Positions 11,994 to 23,765 of a stretch of 64,000 nucleotides of DNA are shown here, one piece after another. The first letter of the stretch is position 1. Each line of letters opens with the position of its first letter. Both the position numbers and the translations under genes were made by a program. The stretch is from Neopestalotiopsis rosae (lineage: Eukaryota > Ascomycota > Sordariomycetes > Amphisphaeriales > Sporocadaceae), in NCBI GenBank assembly GCA_023078685.1, contig JALGAS010000010.1, forward strand, positions 1 through 64,000. Direction: 5' to 3'. The notes under the pieces were generated by a model that had not been told where the DNA came from, made no database searches, and saw only the letters and a program-made list of their open reading frames with translations.

Positions 11994-13257
11994 ATGAAGT
12001 TGTCAACAGTAGCATCGCACGCCCTGAGCGGTGCCGTCGTCTCTGCGCTCACGCTGCCTCAGACCACCCCCAACAAGCGTGGACTGGATGCTGATCCCCT
12101 CGACCTGGACCAGTTTGGATGGTTCGAGACCTTGTCGCTCGAGGATGCCAAGTCGGGCATTGTCAAGTCGCACAACGGCAGTCTCTCCAAGATCGTCGGC
12201 GAGATCGCAGACGACTTCTCGGGCGTGGCCGACGCCATTGCCAACGCCCTGAGCGTGGCACCCAGCAAGAGCAAGGGCACCGACTCAGAGACCACTGAGA
12301 CGGAATCCTTCTCCAAGGTCAACACTGTCCAGGCCGCCTCGGCATCGTGTCCCAACCCCAACATCCGCTTCGAGTGGAGGAACTACTCGGACACGGACAG
12401 ACACGCCTTTGTCAACGCCGTCAAGTGTCTGATGGACGCCCCGGCCTCGGGCAACTACGCCCCCGCCCAGAACCGCTGGGAGGATATCGTCCGCGTGCAC
12501 CAGGCCATGACCAGCACCATCCACGGAAACAACATCTTCCTCTTCTGGCACCGCTACTACGTGTGGACCCTCGAGCAGATCATGAGGGACGAGTGTGGCT
12601 TCGACCGGGCCTTCCCGTGGTGGGATGAGACCCTGGATGCTGGTAACTTTGCCGGCTCCTCCATGTTCACGGCCGACTTCTTCGGAAGCCTGCCGGGTGC
12701 CACCAATGGCCAGGGTACCTGCATCACCGATGGTGTAAGTTATATATGACAGGACCTCTACATACGAAAGTTGCAGCTAACCTTAAACTTTCCAGGCCTT
12801 TGCCAACCACATCTGCCACATTGGGCCCGGCACGGGCAACACGGACCACTGCCTGTCGCGGGCTGTGGACGAGTCGCTGACGGCGCAGTCCAACGCCGAC
12901 TTTGTCAACACGTGCAACTCGCGCACGTCGTACCCGGACATGGAGAACTGCGCCGAGCTGGGCCCGCACGCCTACGGCCACAACGGCATCGGCTCCGTCA
13001 TGGCCGACGTATCGTCGTCCCCTTCGGACCCCGTCTTTTTCATGCACCACCTCTTTGTCGACCGCAACTTTTGGCTCTGGCAAAACGCCGACGCCAGCCG
13101 CAAGACGTCCATCACCGGCTGCATCGACAACGCCTCCCCCTGCACCCCGCTCACCCTCGACACCGTCATCAGCGTCCAGGGCCTCCGCCCCGACGTCACC
13201 GTCCGCGACATTATCGATACCGAGGATGGCGCCATCTGCTACCTATACACCTACTGA
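11994..13257 (+). CDS. Secreted tyrosinase (common central copper domain)
   Basis: Oxidises phenols to quinones with a two-copper centre. Two exons, 11994-12734 and 12796-13257, give 400 residues; the intron has GTAAGT and TTTCCAG ends. The N-terminus looks like a signal peptide (about residues 1-20), followed by a Lys-Arg pair near residue 29 that could be a Kex2 site and an acidic propeptide-like stretch. CuA histidines are visible at 169, 177 and 186 (VHQAM, HGNN, FWHRYYVW). CuB is HNGIG at 309 and MHHLFVDRNFW at 331-332. The length and absence of a long C-terminal cap fit the short secreted fungal tyrosinases rather than the roughly 600-residue cytosolic melanin enzymes. The substrate cannot be told. 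Confidence 0.93.
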
Positions 13258-15460
13258 TCAAATCAAATCCTATAGAATATAGTAATTAATTATTTATTTA
13301 TCCTTGTATCACCTTTTTTGGGTCACACACAATTTTCCCTTCAAAAATCACACAAAGTCTTACGCACAATCAATTATTTTTTTTCCCTCGTCTCTCTGCA
13401 TCAGTACGGATTGAAGCGCCAATTGCGCGTCCAGGTTTTCAAAATGTGCAAAAAATCATGATATCATCTTTCAGAATTGGCGTTTCCGTATAGGACTGGG
13501 GCTAGGGAAAGGCGGCATAGCAAGAGAGATTTCTATTACCTCTGCGCGATATCCAATCATTTTTCTTCCTTTTTATCTAATAGTCAAAGCAAAATTCCTA
13601 ATGCTAATCCAAAAGAGTATCAAACTCCCAAAAGCTTGTTCTTTCTTTCCGCCTTCAGTAACGTGCAGTAGCTTCTTTCTGTCAGGTGCTGGTGGTCAGG
13701 AAAAAGTTCGTATTTCTTCCTCGCCATGCAGATCCTCTAGTTTGGCATCATTCTAGTTTACCAGCCGAGCCAGCTATTCTGCTGGTGTCTTTGTTACGCG
13801 ATGGAGGCTACGAACCTGCCAGCTGCATAGTAGTTACGCGATGGAAGGGACTTTTTTAGTGTAAGCGGGCTGGCGGAAAGATCTGACGTCGGTGGTCATG
13901 CCAAGAAAGTGGTGCTTTTGTGCCACCCCCTCCTTTCACAGTTAGTCCACGTGCTACCTCGTTATTCCCAGTAGCGTAAGCGCCTTTTTTTTTGTTCGTC
14001 AACATCAGGTTTCCTGGTTCTTTTTCTCTCGGCATGCCGTTACCCGGATTGCCTGCGCTGGTTCGTATCACAGTCTAGTGGTGGGAACACCAACACGTCG
14101 TCGGGTTAGATGTTGCGTAAGGTTACATACATGCTTACCAAAGAATGGTCCCAAAAGAGTCGGAAAAGCCTATGTTGTGGGACTCGATCTATAGTCAGCC
14201 TCATGCGGGTAAGACCAACAAGGAAAGGACGATGGAAAGTTCGTGTAAGAGTTGCGGTCTAGTAGAAAGGCAAAATTAGTCAACTTGCTGCATGGTAACA
14301 CTTGAAATATGCGGGGGAGGCTCAGCAAGCCACCTACTGTGTAGTCAAAAGGCTTTTGCAGGGCCAATATTTCATGACGTGGTGCTTTTGGATTTGTTAT
14401 AGTCGGCTCACCTCGGTTCACACCGTTGGAACCGTATGGTCAGCGTAAATGCAAGCCACCACGCCACCAACGCATGAGTGACATGAAACTATTGATTTTT
14501 TGCCTTGGTGACAGTGGCGATAGAGGAGCTGAAGAGTTCACGACAGCTATCTCTCTTGGGTATGGGATACCCAGGTGAGATTAGACTAGAATTTAATATA
14601 ATGAATATTACTTCGAGTGAAGAAGAGTTACATGATGCGAACAGTGCTGGCGGTACAAGTGGCGTTCGTAAGAGGGTGCGTCTAGTATTTGGTGAAAATC
14701 GTGCTAGGAGTGATCTTATCTATACTAATCCATTGCCAGCGGCATGAGTATATTTCTGCGCTCGATAATAGCGCAGTTCGGGCGTTCAAGGAGGATCAGT
14801 CAAGTTGTCACAATCCAGCATTCTCGAAGACATTTGGGCCTTATTGTTGTTTTGAAGTTTGATGAATTTCAATACTATAGGACCACTGACACCTCACTTG
14901 GCACGTTATAGACCCTTTTGGTAATTGCAATCCATAGTTGAAACATCCGTTAACCTATCTCACGATCCAGAACCCGGCTCTCTGTGTTTCTATTGAGCAA
15001 TCGTAAGAGTCCCTCGGCTGAAGATTATTTGAAAACACTAAATACCAGTATTGCATGATAGTTGATAAAAGGGCACGCCTTTCTGAATCACGACTGCGGC
15101 ATTACCTAGTGAATCTTTCCAACATCGCGGTCAACCGTTATGAGATGAAGCGGAGCTCTGAAAGCCGAATCGTTCCATAAATTCTTTGTATATCTAGGAC
15201 TTCAAACCCAATCCATGAGCTGTAATTCATGGCTCATTATAAATGGAGCGGATATTATGTGCCGTTTGATACAATTAAAACCACTTGTCTCTGCTCGCAT
15301 CAGATCGTACACAAGTTCGCCGATTTCATGCTTAAAGTGACGTAAAGGTCAGCATCGTGAATGATAGAACGCTGGTCACATAAAGTGGGAGAATGCTTTA
15401 CAAAAACACGATTCCAACATCATAGGGGATCAAATATGGTAGTATTTCGAAGGACTACTC
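13258..15460. other. Intergenic region after tyrosinase
   Basis: About 2.2 kb without a supported gene. The first 150 bases are AT-rich and probably hold the tyrosinase 3' end. A locally AT-rich piece at about 14575-14740 carries a non-ATG open frame (14505-14747) ending in a basic peptide; it could be a decayed element but matches nothing I know. Confidence 0.5.
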
Positions 15461-17617
15461 CTATACTATTCGGAATTCTCGTATTCTGTCCACCAATGCC
15501 TCTTCACCAAGTCCATCAAATGCCTCGCCATGCATCTTGCCGTGTACATATGCCTCACCGACGATCTTCACATGATTGGCTTTTGCTGCTCTAAACACAA
15601 TCGGCACCGATTCGCCAAAGAGAATAACGATCTGATCTCCCAGTTGAGCCTCTTTCGGTACAAGCCCGACCAGGGTTTCCTCGTAATGGTTCACACCACT
15701 ACTGCTGAACATGCGCCGATCCAATACCACATCCCGTACGCGGGATAGAAACTCCACGGTATTCTGGTCGGTTGCCGTCTTCAGCATCTCCTCTGTGTCC
15801 ATACACCGGAGTCGCAGGATCTGTTTGAAGAGTTTAAAGAATGCAAGACCGAAAGATGTAGGTGCCGCGAAACCCTCATTATTTCTGTCAGCCACGAGAA
15901 TACGCCAAAGCCGCTCCCATACTGTGCGCGGTTTGTTCTGCAGAGCCTCGCAGCCCTCCGAAAATGACATACCGGCCATCTCCAGGCAATCTCGGGAGAC
16001 AATGCCGCCGGCCATTCGCATGGATACATCCGTTATTGTACATATCTCAATTCCGGAGGCGACTAGAACGTCGCCCGTTATTGCTAGTGAGTTATTTGTG
16101 ACTCCAATATCGTCACCGAGTTTGGGACTTCTGTCTGGATACTTGCTGACCGAGGATCTTGTCGGCGGGAGGGTGGAGGGCGATCGCGCATAGTGTTGGA
16201 AGCGAACATTCGGGAGGAAATCTTTAGAAGCGGTGAATGGACGGGCTATTCCTGTTAATTCTGATCCAATCCTACTGACAGCCTTATTCCAGGAGTGTCC
16301 GGGATATTTCACAGCATCTTCAAGACAGATCCAAGAAGGTTTTTCCTTGCGCCAATTTCTTATCGCGCTGTGACGTATAATAGCTCCAATCATCATGGTC
16401 ACGATATCAAGACTTTGGGAGTCTTTGATTTCGAGCTCGATCACATTTTTCAAGATTTGGGGAAAGCTTAGATTGTAGTCTGGGACAATCGGGGATCGAA
16501 CAGAGCCTTGATTTACTATGCCCAACAGCGCGTATATCTTGTCGCGGGGGTCTGTGGCACTCAAATGTGAAGTCTCTTTCATCGCTTGAAACAAAGAACG
16601 GTTGCTTCCAACGATTTCAAGACCATCAGGAGATCTTGTGGTTGAGTCGCGGCTTAGTTTGAATAGTTGTGTGGCATCATGAAGTGGCTGAAAATACAAT
16701 TCGTCAACCCCCACATCATTGCGTGATGATACGTGTTGATGTATGAGGTCCACGATCAACTCCAGGTCTTGCGAATCAAGTTGGGAGTGGCCTCGAATGA
16801 ATGTTGCTCGTCTTGCGAAGGCCAATTCTTGCAACACCCACATCCGCCCAAACCATGGCGAGCGCAGGTATTCATTCCAGGCAGAGCAGAGTGCCAGTGT
16901 TTCACGGGGTACGGCTGAAGTGGTCCTGGGTGATGTATTGAGGCTGAGAACGCCGCGAACGTTCGAGACCGCCCAAGAAGTGGACGTGTTTTCGTTGCCG
17001 AGCCACACCAGCACACGGTGCGCATTGCTGTAGATCTTGGTCATCAAACTTACTTGATGATTCCTCTCGGTTGTACTGGTTTGGTCGATACACAGCGCGT
17101 CAACCCAAAGAATGAGTGGCCGGTCAGAGCTTCGAATATTTCTCAATGCATCGTAAAGGTTCGGCGTCACCAGCGAGGTTCGTGGCGTCGTGAAAGAACC
17201 GGCTGTCTCCTCATCAGAGAGTAATATTTTCTGCGCGGGATGCGGCTCGCCCCACGTATATGACAGTGCCTCGTAGGATGACGGGGCAGAGATGCTGTCA
17301 GTCGCCAATGAACAATGAATTGGGTCATCCCATTGACCTGAGTGTAGATGAAGAAGTCTTATCTGATCTGAAACCAGGGACTTGTATGTGTACAGTTCGG
17401 GCTTCTTTACGTCTTCCAGGTCGCCGTGTTGTATCGCAAGCGAGGAAAGAACGCTTTCGGGTCGCTCTGGAGGATGAATCGACGAGCTCGGCAGCAGATC
17501 TTTGAGCGATTGAGCCTGATTCATTGTTGTAGAGCGCTTGCGTGGCTCGTCGGCATGATTCACCTCAGCGGCGAAAGCCTCGCTCGTGTTGCGCTTTTTC
17601 GTGACATCGGCAGACAT
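15461..17617 (-). CDS. HET-domain (heterokaryon incompatibility) protein
   Basis: Single-exon gene of 718 residues. The HET domain starts near residue 115 with SYEALSYTWGEP and continues with NLYDALRNIR (153-162), WVDALCIDQ (171-179) and MTKIYSNAHRVLVWLG (192-207), the conserved blocks of the family. Such proteins can trigger cell death after fusion of unlike hyphae or act in related fungal immunity, though most paralogues are untested. The C-terminal part (about 400-718) has no repeat or partner domain I can name; its last 60 residues contain a short conserved-looking LGDQIVILFGESVPIVFR segment. It is divergent from the Zn2Cys6 gene at 18720. The N-terminal 80 residues are polar and probably disordered. 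Confidence 0.92.
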   Translation of the reverse strand: MSADVTKKRNTSEAFAAEVNHADEPRKRSTTMNQAQSLKDLLPSSSIHPPERPESVLSSLAIQHGDLEDVKKPELYTYKSLVSDQIRLLHLHSGQWDDPIHCSLATDSISAPSSYEALSYTWGEPHPAQKILLSDEETAGSFTTPRTSLVTPNLYDALRNIRSSDRPLILWVDALCIDQTSTTERNHQVSLMTKIYSNAHRVLVWLGNENTSTSWAVSNVRGVLSLNTSPRTTSAVPRETLALCSAWNEYLRSPWFGRMWVLQELAFARRATFIRGHSQLDSQDLELIVDLIHQHVSSRNDVGVDELYFQPLHDATQLFKLSRDSTTRSPDGLEIVGSNRSLFQAMKETSHLSATDPRDKIYALLGIVNQGSVRSPIVPDYNLSFPQILKNVIELEIKDSQSLDIVTMMIGAIIRHSAIRNWRKEKPSWICLEDAVKYPGHSWNKAVSRIGSELTGIARPFTASKDFLPNVRFQHYARSPSTLPPTRSSVSKYPDRSPKLGDDIGVTNNSLAITGDVLVASGIEICTITDVSMRMAGGIVSRDCLEMAGMSFSEGCEALQNKPRTVWERLWRILVADRNNEGFAAPTSFGLAFFKLFKQILRLRCMDTEEMLKTATDQNTVEFLSRVRDVVLDRRMFSSSGVNHYEETLVGLVPKEAQLGDQIVILFGESVPIVFRAAKANHVKIVGEAYVHGKMHGEAFDGLGEEALVDRIREFRIV

Positions 17618-18719
17618 CGCATCAAATGATCTCGAGTTTTATGATAGTATCTTTCAAGCGAGACTTGAAAAGGCGAGATCAGTGGAATGTCCGGAGATGT
17701 GCGCGAACTGCTAGTGGGTGTTTATTTGTTTTGATGATTGAGCACACCTTGCACTGCCTCAACAGGGCATATCAGTGCATCACCATCATTGGGCGTCAAT
17801 CATGCAGACCAGTCACAAATTTGACCACTCCTATGTCGTCATTCTGCGGCCTAGACATCTCAGCAGAAGTGCCCGCATTGTCATAATACAGTTCCCAATT
17901 GCACTGCCTACGTACCACGCGTACTAAGTAAGCATATGCTCATGAGGCCGCCCATTTCGCAGCCAGAAGCCAGTCTCGTGCTTTTGATACTGCGCATAGC
18001 CTCTCGGGCCTGTTCAAACCGTGCCTCTGGGAATAAAATGATTGGCCGATCGGTTGATTAATTCGTTGAGTAGAATAAGGGCACAAAGTTACTCGGTTGT
18101 CAACAAATATCATCTGTAATGACTTGGTTGCTGTAACCCAAAACCTAGCACAGGATAGACGTAGCCTTGGCTACACAGCTACCATCTGCCTCTTGGCCAC
18201 ACTTGAGGGCAACCCAGACAGCCTGACCACGGGAACGACATGAGAATTGTTGTCATCAATCGTGATATAGATCGAGGTCACTTCTGAAATGTTCTACACC
18301 ATCTTACAATATATGATACAGGGCGCCATGGCGACTCAGACCCTGTAGGTAGCGTCGAGGATCATACATTGACTTAGAGCATGGCGGGGTTGTACGAGAA
18401 GAATTGTGTCATATGAATGGCATTCCACAAATTGATGCTTACATGATCAAGCGTCAGCAATATTGGAATCATGTGTCCCTATAAGCTTCTGACAAGAAGA
18501 TACCATTTCGACTTTTGGCATAATATTCAGCAGTATTAGGAAGCGCAAAGTCGATGTAAAAGCTGCGCAAATGAGCCGGCGCCAATCGGACGGCAATGAA
18601 ATATTTCCAAGACTTCTACAATAGCATCGTTCCAACAGAAGCCCTTGGCGGGTCAAACAATACCAGGACTTTCGATCTTTGAATTGGGGCCAACCGATGG
18701 CCAACCGAGAAAATTGCCG
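17618..18719. promoter_or_regulatory. Divergent intergenic region, HET gene and Zn2Cys6 gene
   Basis: About 1.1 kb between the starts of two oppositely oriented genes, so it must hold both promoters. I see no recognised operator, repeat or gene in it. Confidence 0.45.
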
Positions 18720-19733
18720 ATGCGGCGACCCAAGACAGCCTGCGACAGTTGCCGCAAAGTCAAGGCAAGACCTGTACGCAGTGGCAGCAATACTTGCTGT
18801 GCGCGTTGCAAAAGACGTGAGATCCAATGCATATACTCCATCCAACAGACTGAGCCGGAAACCACCAAAGCGCGACATCAACAAGATCAAGATCAAGCCT
18901 CTAGCTGCCATGCACAGGATATGGATTCACTCAGCCGCTTGGACAGTGGCAGTGACTTACGCTGGAGCCATCCAGATATTGTGTCTCCTATTCACGAGAC
19001 TGCTTTCTGTGATCTATTACAAGACATGACATACTGGCCGGAGGAAGCATTCGCGCGCGCTTTGGAACAGTTCGATTGGACTTTTACGGATGAGCCTAGT
19101 ATCGATGTGAGTCTTTGTGATTGACGACTCTGGGTGAACCTTATCTGATGGTTCTCCTCGCAGTAGCCGAATGAGACTTTGTGTGCTACAGAAGATGTCA
19201 TAAACCCAAGTCTTCCCCCAAACGAGGTCCTGGGGGAAGATACAGAGCTTGATGAGTGCGGAATAGTATGCACCTGTCGGCTGGGGCTTATGTCCCACAT
19301 ACCGACGCTAGAAGCAGCAATGCGGAAAAAGCCCAACCCACGGTTAGACAGGATGTTCAGGGTGACGAACGAGAAAGTCACTCAATGCAGTGCAGCCGCC
19401 AATTGTCTCGAATGCCACCTCGGGACTGTCGATGTGGTCTGCATCCTGACCACGTTTCAGCAAACGGCCTTCTGCTTCAACCAGATGGTCAAGTTTGGGG
19501 CTCACATCAAAAGCGATCAAGCCTATGCCAAAGAGGGTGACGAATATTTGGAAGCTGCACCTGTCCTGGATTTGGTAAAAAGAGCCAGTTGCCTGCTGGA
19601 TACTTTAGACGGCCAGGCCAAGTCTTTGCAAATGGCGAAGGACACCATGAGTCGGCGGCTCACGGGACAATCACCTGCTTGTCTGAATCAGCTCAATCTC
19701 AGTTACTCTCACGAAGTCATTGGGGGTTCGTAA
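18720..19733 (+). CDS. Zn2Cys6 regulator with an incomplete zinc cluster
   Basis: Two exons, 18720-19106 and 19167-19733, about 317 residues. The intron has a GTGAGT donor; of two nearby acceptors, CAG at 19163 leads straight into a stop, whereas TAG at 19166 keeps the frame. The N-terminus shows a fungal binuclear zinc cluster (ACDSCRKVKAR...CARCKRREIQC). Cysteines sit at 8, 11, 27, 30 and 37, but the third expected one (position 18) is Pro, with an extra Cys at 26. The C-terminal half (NCLECHLGTVDVVC, TTFQQTAFCFNQMVKFG) resembles regulators of secondary-metabolite clusters such as the AflR type. The altered cluster suggests weakened or changed DNA binding. A broken MFS transporter lies just downstream, so this may be what is left of a small metabolite cluster. 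Confidence 0.75.
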
Positions 19734-19898
19734 ATTGTTCCAATTGATTATCCGTGTCTTTGAGGAAAAGTGATGGGCCGATTTTTCAGGACTTCCTTCC
19801 TGTGGAGGTATGATAACAGCTAAGATAATCATGGATACTCGGGTAACTTGAAAAATTACGATAAATTTTCAATCAAGGTCAACGGGAAATCTCGTCCT

Positions 19899-20243
19899 CT
19901 ATCGTTCTCCAACTCTGAGAAACAGCAAGGGCAATCCCGACAGTGCGAATGCAATAAAAGCCAATAAGGGATTTCCCCACCCAAGGCCGAGTCTACTAGG
20001 TATACATGGGCAGACCGAGCGCCGGCAGGAGAGCTCCTGCAATGGCCCTGAGCACGCTGGCAGCAGCTGTCGCGCTTGCGGCGTACTTGGTATAAGCATC
20101 AATCAGATACACTTGGATCGGAATCTGTCGATAGCATAAGTCAAGCCAAGCAAAGGGCGAGAAATAAGTTGTCGCGGACGCATGAGACTTACAAACGTGA
20201 ATGTCACGCCAAAGCCCACAAAGGAAGTAGCGAAAATGGGGCC
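19899..20243 (-). pseudogene. Remnant of an MFS transporter C-terminus
   Basis: On the minus strand a peptide typical of the last helices of fungal drug/H+ antiporters can be read: IFATSFVGFGVTFTF, then after a preserved 68-base intron (20125-20192, GTAAGT donor, CGACAG acceptor) YLIDAYTKYAASATAA and AGALLPALGLPMY. The frame then meets TAG stops near 19993-19998; in another frame it continues as LGLGWGNPLLAFIAFALS and LLFLRVGER to a stop at 19899. So both a stop and a frameshift break it. The N-terminal ten or so helices are absent upstream, where the sequence diverges. This is a truncated relic next to a regulator with a damaged zinc cluster. Confidence 0.8.
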
Positions 20244-21194
20244 CGCCGGATGTTGTTGATGCTCATGGTGGAGACGGTGGTTCATTGGGTGCTTTGACTT
20301 CGACTGACTGGTTGAGGCATTCACCGAGTAAAAGAATATGATAAATCGGAAGTCAAAAATAAAATAAATCTTTTTTAACAAGTTGGCAAATTCGTTGTAA
20401 GTCATATATGCGCCGAAGAATTCTGGCCCAAATAGGCAATCCATTCTCCGACAATTTGCACGTGTATAGACGACATGTTACGTGCGGAGTGGCTGGCTGC
20501 TATTGGCTCAGAATGCGATATCAACCCCAAAACAGCGAAATCATATCGAAAAATGCAAAAATCGCAGTCTGGTGTTGAATGTGAGCTGTGATCAGATTTT
20601 GGTCTTGTGTGTTACTGGTCACTCTCATTTAGTGAATTGGTAACCGTTGCTTCTCGACAGCAGGTAGTGACCGCATACCAGATCTATTTTGGACTGAAAT
20701 ATTCGAATATCTCTTACACCGGCTCTTGGTTTCATCCGAGAGTGAACTCGAGAGTATTGACTCCCAAGATTCGGCATCATGAACGAGATGAATACACATT
20801 ATAGTTCGACGAGCGTACTGTGGGACTGGTTGCATTTTATACTGTCATTTCGTCAGACTCGGGCCAAGAGACCCACAGCATCCAGAAATCTTATTGGGCG
20901 ATTTCGAGGTTGTCTAGCAAAAAGTTCGCGGGGGATTGAAGAATTGGGCCCAGACACAAATTCCTGCTCTTTTACTAGCCACTCTGGTTGCCCATCACGA
21001 TACCCCATCGCTATAATACTCAAGACAACTGCTTACACTAGTCCATCTTGACGTTCTTCTTGCATTCGAACCAATATCTAGCTGTTCTTGCTCTTGGAAC
21101 TGTACCAGAATCATCGCCCTCATTGTCTTGACGAGCTATTTTCTCTACATCTCGACCACCATAGGTACAAGTCTTGGTACCACAGCATATCGCC
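20244..21194. other. Intergenic region before the SET-domain gene
   Basis: No gene is supported. The first 150 bases are AT-rich, next to the transporter remnant; the rest is presumably the promoter of the SET-domain gene. Confidence 0.45.
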
Positions 21195-22199
21195 ATGGCT
21201 CCGGAACAAGCAACTGTTCCAACGGGGATTCCCGATACAGATCTTTTCACAATAGAAGCCATCCCTTCAAAAGGCAAAGGTCTGGTAGCTTCCAAAGCCA
21301 TACCCGCCGGAACACTGCTCATTAGCGAACCGCCACTCTTTACCACGGCCTCGCTCACCAATGCAGAGACCATTGAAAAGGACCTACAGGCTATTGTGCG
21401 CGCTCTGCCCAAGGAGGGACAAAAGGCCTTTCTCTTTCTGCACAACAACTTTCCGGGCCAGCCCAACCCCTTTTCAAACATCATCCGGTCCAACGGGTAC
21501 CCCCTGGGGCCCAACAGCGACGTGGGCGGCGTCTTTCCCCTGATCGCGCGCATGAACCACTCGTGCCGGCCCAACGCCCAGCACCGCTGGAACCCGGCAC
21601 GGGGCGAGCAGACCGTGTACGCGGTGCGGGACGTGGCGGCCGGCGAGGAGCTGACGCTCTCGTACCACAACGGCGGGCCCTCGGCGGAGCGCAAGGCGGC
21701 CCTGCAGCAGTTCTTCGGCTTCGCCTGCGCGTGCGAGCTGTGCGCGCAGCCCGCCGAGGCCCTGCGCAAGAGCGACCGGCGGCTGCGCGACGCGGCCCGG
21801 CTCGACGAGAGCATCGGCGACGCCCGCCGCGTGCGCCTGCAGCCCGCCGATGCCCTGAAAGACTGCAAGGAGCTCCTGCGCATCTACGAGGCCGAGGGGG
21901 TCCGCGACACGCGGCTGCCGCGCCTGTACTACGACGCCTTCCAGATCTGCGCCATGCACTCGGACGCGGCGCGGGCGAGCGTCTTTGCCGAGAGCGCGCG
22001 CCGGGTGCGGGAGCTGAGCGAGGGCCCGGACAGCGAGGAGGCGGCGGCCATGAAGGTGCTGGAGGAGGCGCCCGAGACGTTTGAGAACTGGGGCTCTACC
22101 TCCAAGAAGTGGTTGAGCAAGGTGTCGGATCGGGAGACAAGGTACAAGGACATTGAGTGTCCCGTCAGCGTCAAGACGACAGCTATTTGGGAAGCATAA
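21195..22199 (+). CDS. SET-domain protein (SMYD-like, non-histone type possible)
   Basis: Single exon, 334 residues, started at the first ATG of the frame. A split SET domain is visible: an N-terminal strand region (about 18-48, AIPSKGKGLVASKAIPAGTLL), the SAM/substrate core NHSCRPNAQH at 121-130, and GEELTLSYHN at 150-159. It is followed by post-SET cysteines CACELC at 178-183. This is the layout of SMYD/SET5-like fungal lysine methyltransferases. There is no MYND finger. The region from about 1500 before the stop to 500 before it in bases (21530-22080) is strikingly GC-rich, which opens long shadow frames on the other strands. The substrate is unknown. Confidence 0.9.
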   Translation: MAPEQATVPTGIPDTDLFTIEAIPSKGKGLVASKAIPAGTLLISEPPLFTTASLTNAETIEKDLQAIVRALPKEGQKAFLFLHNNFPGQPNPFSNIIRSNGYPLGPNSDVGGVFPLIARMNHSCRPNAQHRWNPARGEQTVYAVRDVAAGEELTLSYHNGGPSAERKAALQQFFGFACACELCAQPAEALRKSDRRLRDAARLDESIGDARRVRLQPADALKDCKELLRIYEAEGVRDTRLPRLYYDAFQICAMHSDAARASVFAESARRVRELSEGPDSEEAAAMKVLEEAPETFENWGSTSKKWLSKVSDRETRYKDIECPVSVKTTAIWEA

Positions 22200-23191
22200 T
22201 TGAATAAGAGGGGTCTGGAAAAAGAGGCACCATAGATGGTAGATTACAGAGAAGAGAGAGCTCACTCTCGTTTGGGTATACAGTCGTGTCGACGAAGCTC
22301 AACTTTCAAGCATAGACTGGGCGGCTGTTTGTTCATGCCTTGCTCTATTCTGGCCAATCATTAATTTTCTCACACCATGAGACTGTTCAATGAGACTGTT
22401 AAACTTTGGTTCAAAGCCATGTGTCCCACATCTTGTTGACAAGTAGGAGTGCATGTTGAGCACACGCGTCAGTATAGTATGTAGTCCAAAAGACACCAGA
22501 CACGTAAAACAGCAAGCATTCAGTCAGTAGCCTGCCAAGCTGCTTTGCCTGCCCCACCACCAACATCGCTTAGGACCCTTTTCGCATGGTAAACGGTATG
22601 CAACCGGCCCCAAATCCCCCCCATCAGAAGATCGGACCCTCGATCACGTTTTTGGTCATGGTATCGAAACGGAATAAAAAATAAAAAGCATCTTGGCTTT
22701 CCGTCTAGGCCAGTCTGAAACCCACAAATTTTACGCGAAAGATGGTGTGCTGAATTGTGTGTGGCTGATGCCAGAAGAGCTTCCAAAGCTTCTCAGATTA
22801 TTCAAGTTCCCTGTTTGAGAGGGATGTCAGGCAGCCCACCAATCAGAAGCCCTCTTGGCCGTGGTATGACGTATGAGCAGCCACACCCACCCGAGAGTAT
22901 GCGTACGCGGGATTACGAAACCTGGAATTGCAAAGTTAGAGTAAAGGCATGGCACGGAGGGGAAATGTGAAGTAATGAGTCTAATGACATACTTGGCTCC
23001 TTGTCTGGGAGGCCTTTTTTGGGGCTTGGGCGGACATGATAAAAAGGAGTGGCTTGACTGTGCCTATCGACCGTTGACGCTAATCCTTTCCTTCTTGTAA
23101 TACAACAATAGCAATAAGATACTACTACAACCATCACGTTTCCAAAAAATCACCACATTTAATATCTTCATCCGTATAATCACTATCAAAA
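22200..23191. other. Intergenic region between SET gene and small conserved gene
   Basis: About 1 kb with no supported gene. The 100 bases before 23192 are CA/AT-rich with short pyrimidine runs, as in an efficient fungal promoter and leader. Confidence 0.45.
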
Positions 23192-23765
23192 ATGGCCGAG
23201 AACAGCACCATCAGCGACCCTAGAATCTCCTCCTCGGACTTCAAGCCCCCGGCCAACTTCAACCAGCTGTCCGAGCAGGAGCAGAAGCAGACTTATATGG
23301 AATGGGCCAAGCAAAAGTACAATGAGCAGTACGAGAGCTGGATGCCGTGGATCGAGGACCACTTTCTTAAATACTTTACAAAGGACAACAAGGCTAGCTA
23401 TGCCACCAAGCGTATGTTTATTTCGTCCCTTTCTCTTCCATTTCCAACTCTTCGCTCTCCCCACATTATACACGATATATAATTAGACATTGCTTGTTCT
23501 CAAGACTAATCCTTCTGTTACCTCAGAACAACTCGACAAGACCAAGGTCACCGGCGTCGAGCAGGTCGACACTCTCCAGGACGGCGTGCACAACCTCGTG
23601 GCCGGCCAGGTCGGCCAGGGCGGTCTCCTCCAGCCCGTCGGCGACATGGTCTCCAAGGAGGGCGTCAACCGGGCCGAGCGCCAAGGCAAGGACGACCAGG
23701 GCGGTTACCTGCCCACCCAGGTATCGAGCCTGCCCGGAATCTCCAGCTTGACTGGAAGCAAGTAA
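23192..23765 (+). CDS. Small conserved ascomycete protein, function unknown
   Basis: Two exons, 23192-23411 and 23527-23765, 152 residues; the 115-base intron has a GTATGT donor and a CTCAG acceptor and rejoins as ATK-QLDKTK. The protein is hydrophilic with no signal peptide or membrane helix. The N-terminal half is rich in Tyr, Trp and Gln (EQKQTYMEWAKQKYNEQY, ESWMPWIEDHFLKYF). The C-terminal half carries Gly/Gln-rich turns (HNLVAGQVGQGGLLQPVGD, NRAERQGKDDQGGY). I have the impression of similar proteins in many Pezizomycotina without an assigned role; possibly a stress-type soluble protein, but that is only a guess. Confidence 0.8.

Noticed and set aside
15711..16193. 160-codon frame antisense to the HET gene
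   Set aside because: Shadow of a gene with conserved HET blocks; no domain of its own.
21474..22265. 263-codon frame antisense to the SET-domain gene, and a 173-codon frame in another phase
   Set aside because: Produced by the very GC-rich composition of the SET gene, which removes stop codons in all phases; low-complexity Arg/Ala/Gly-rich products.
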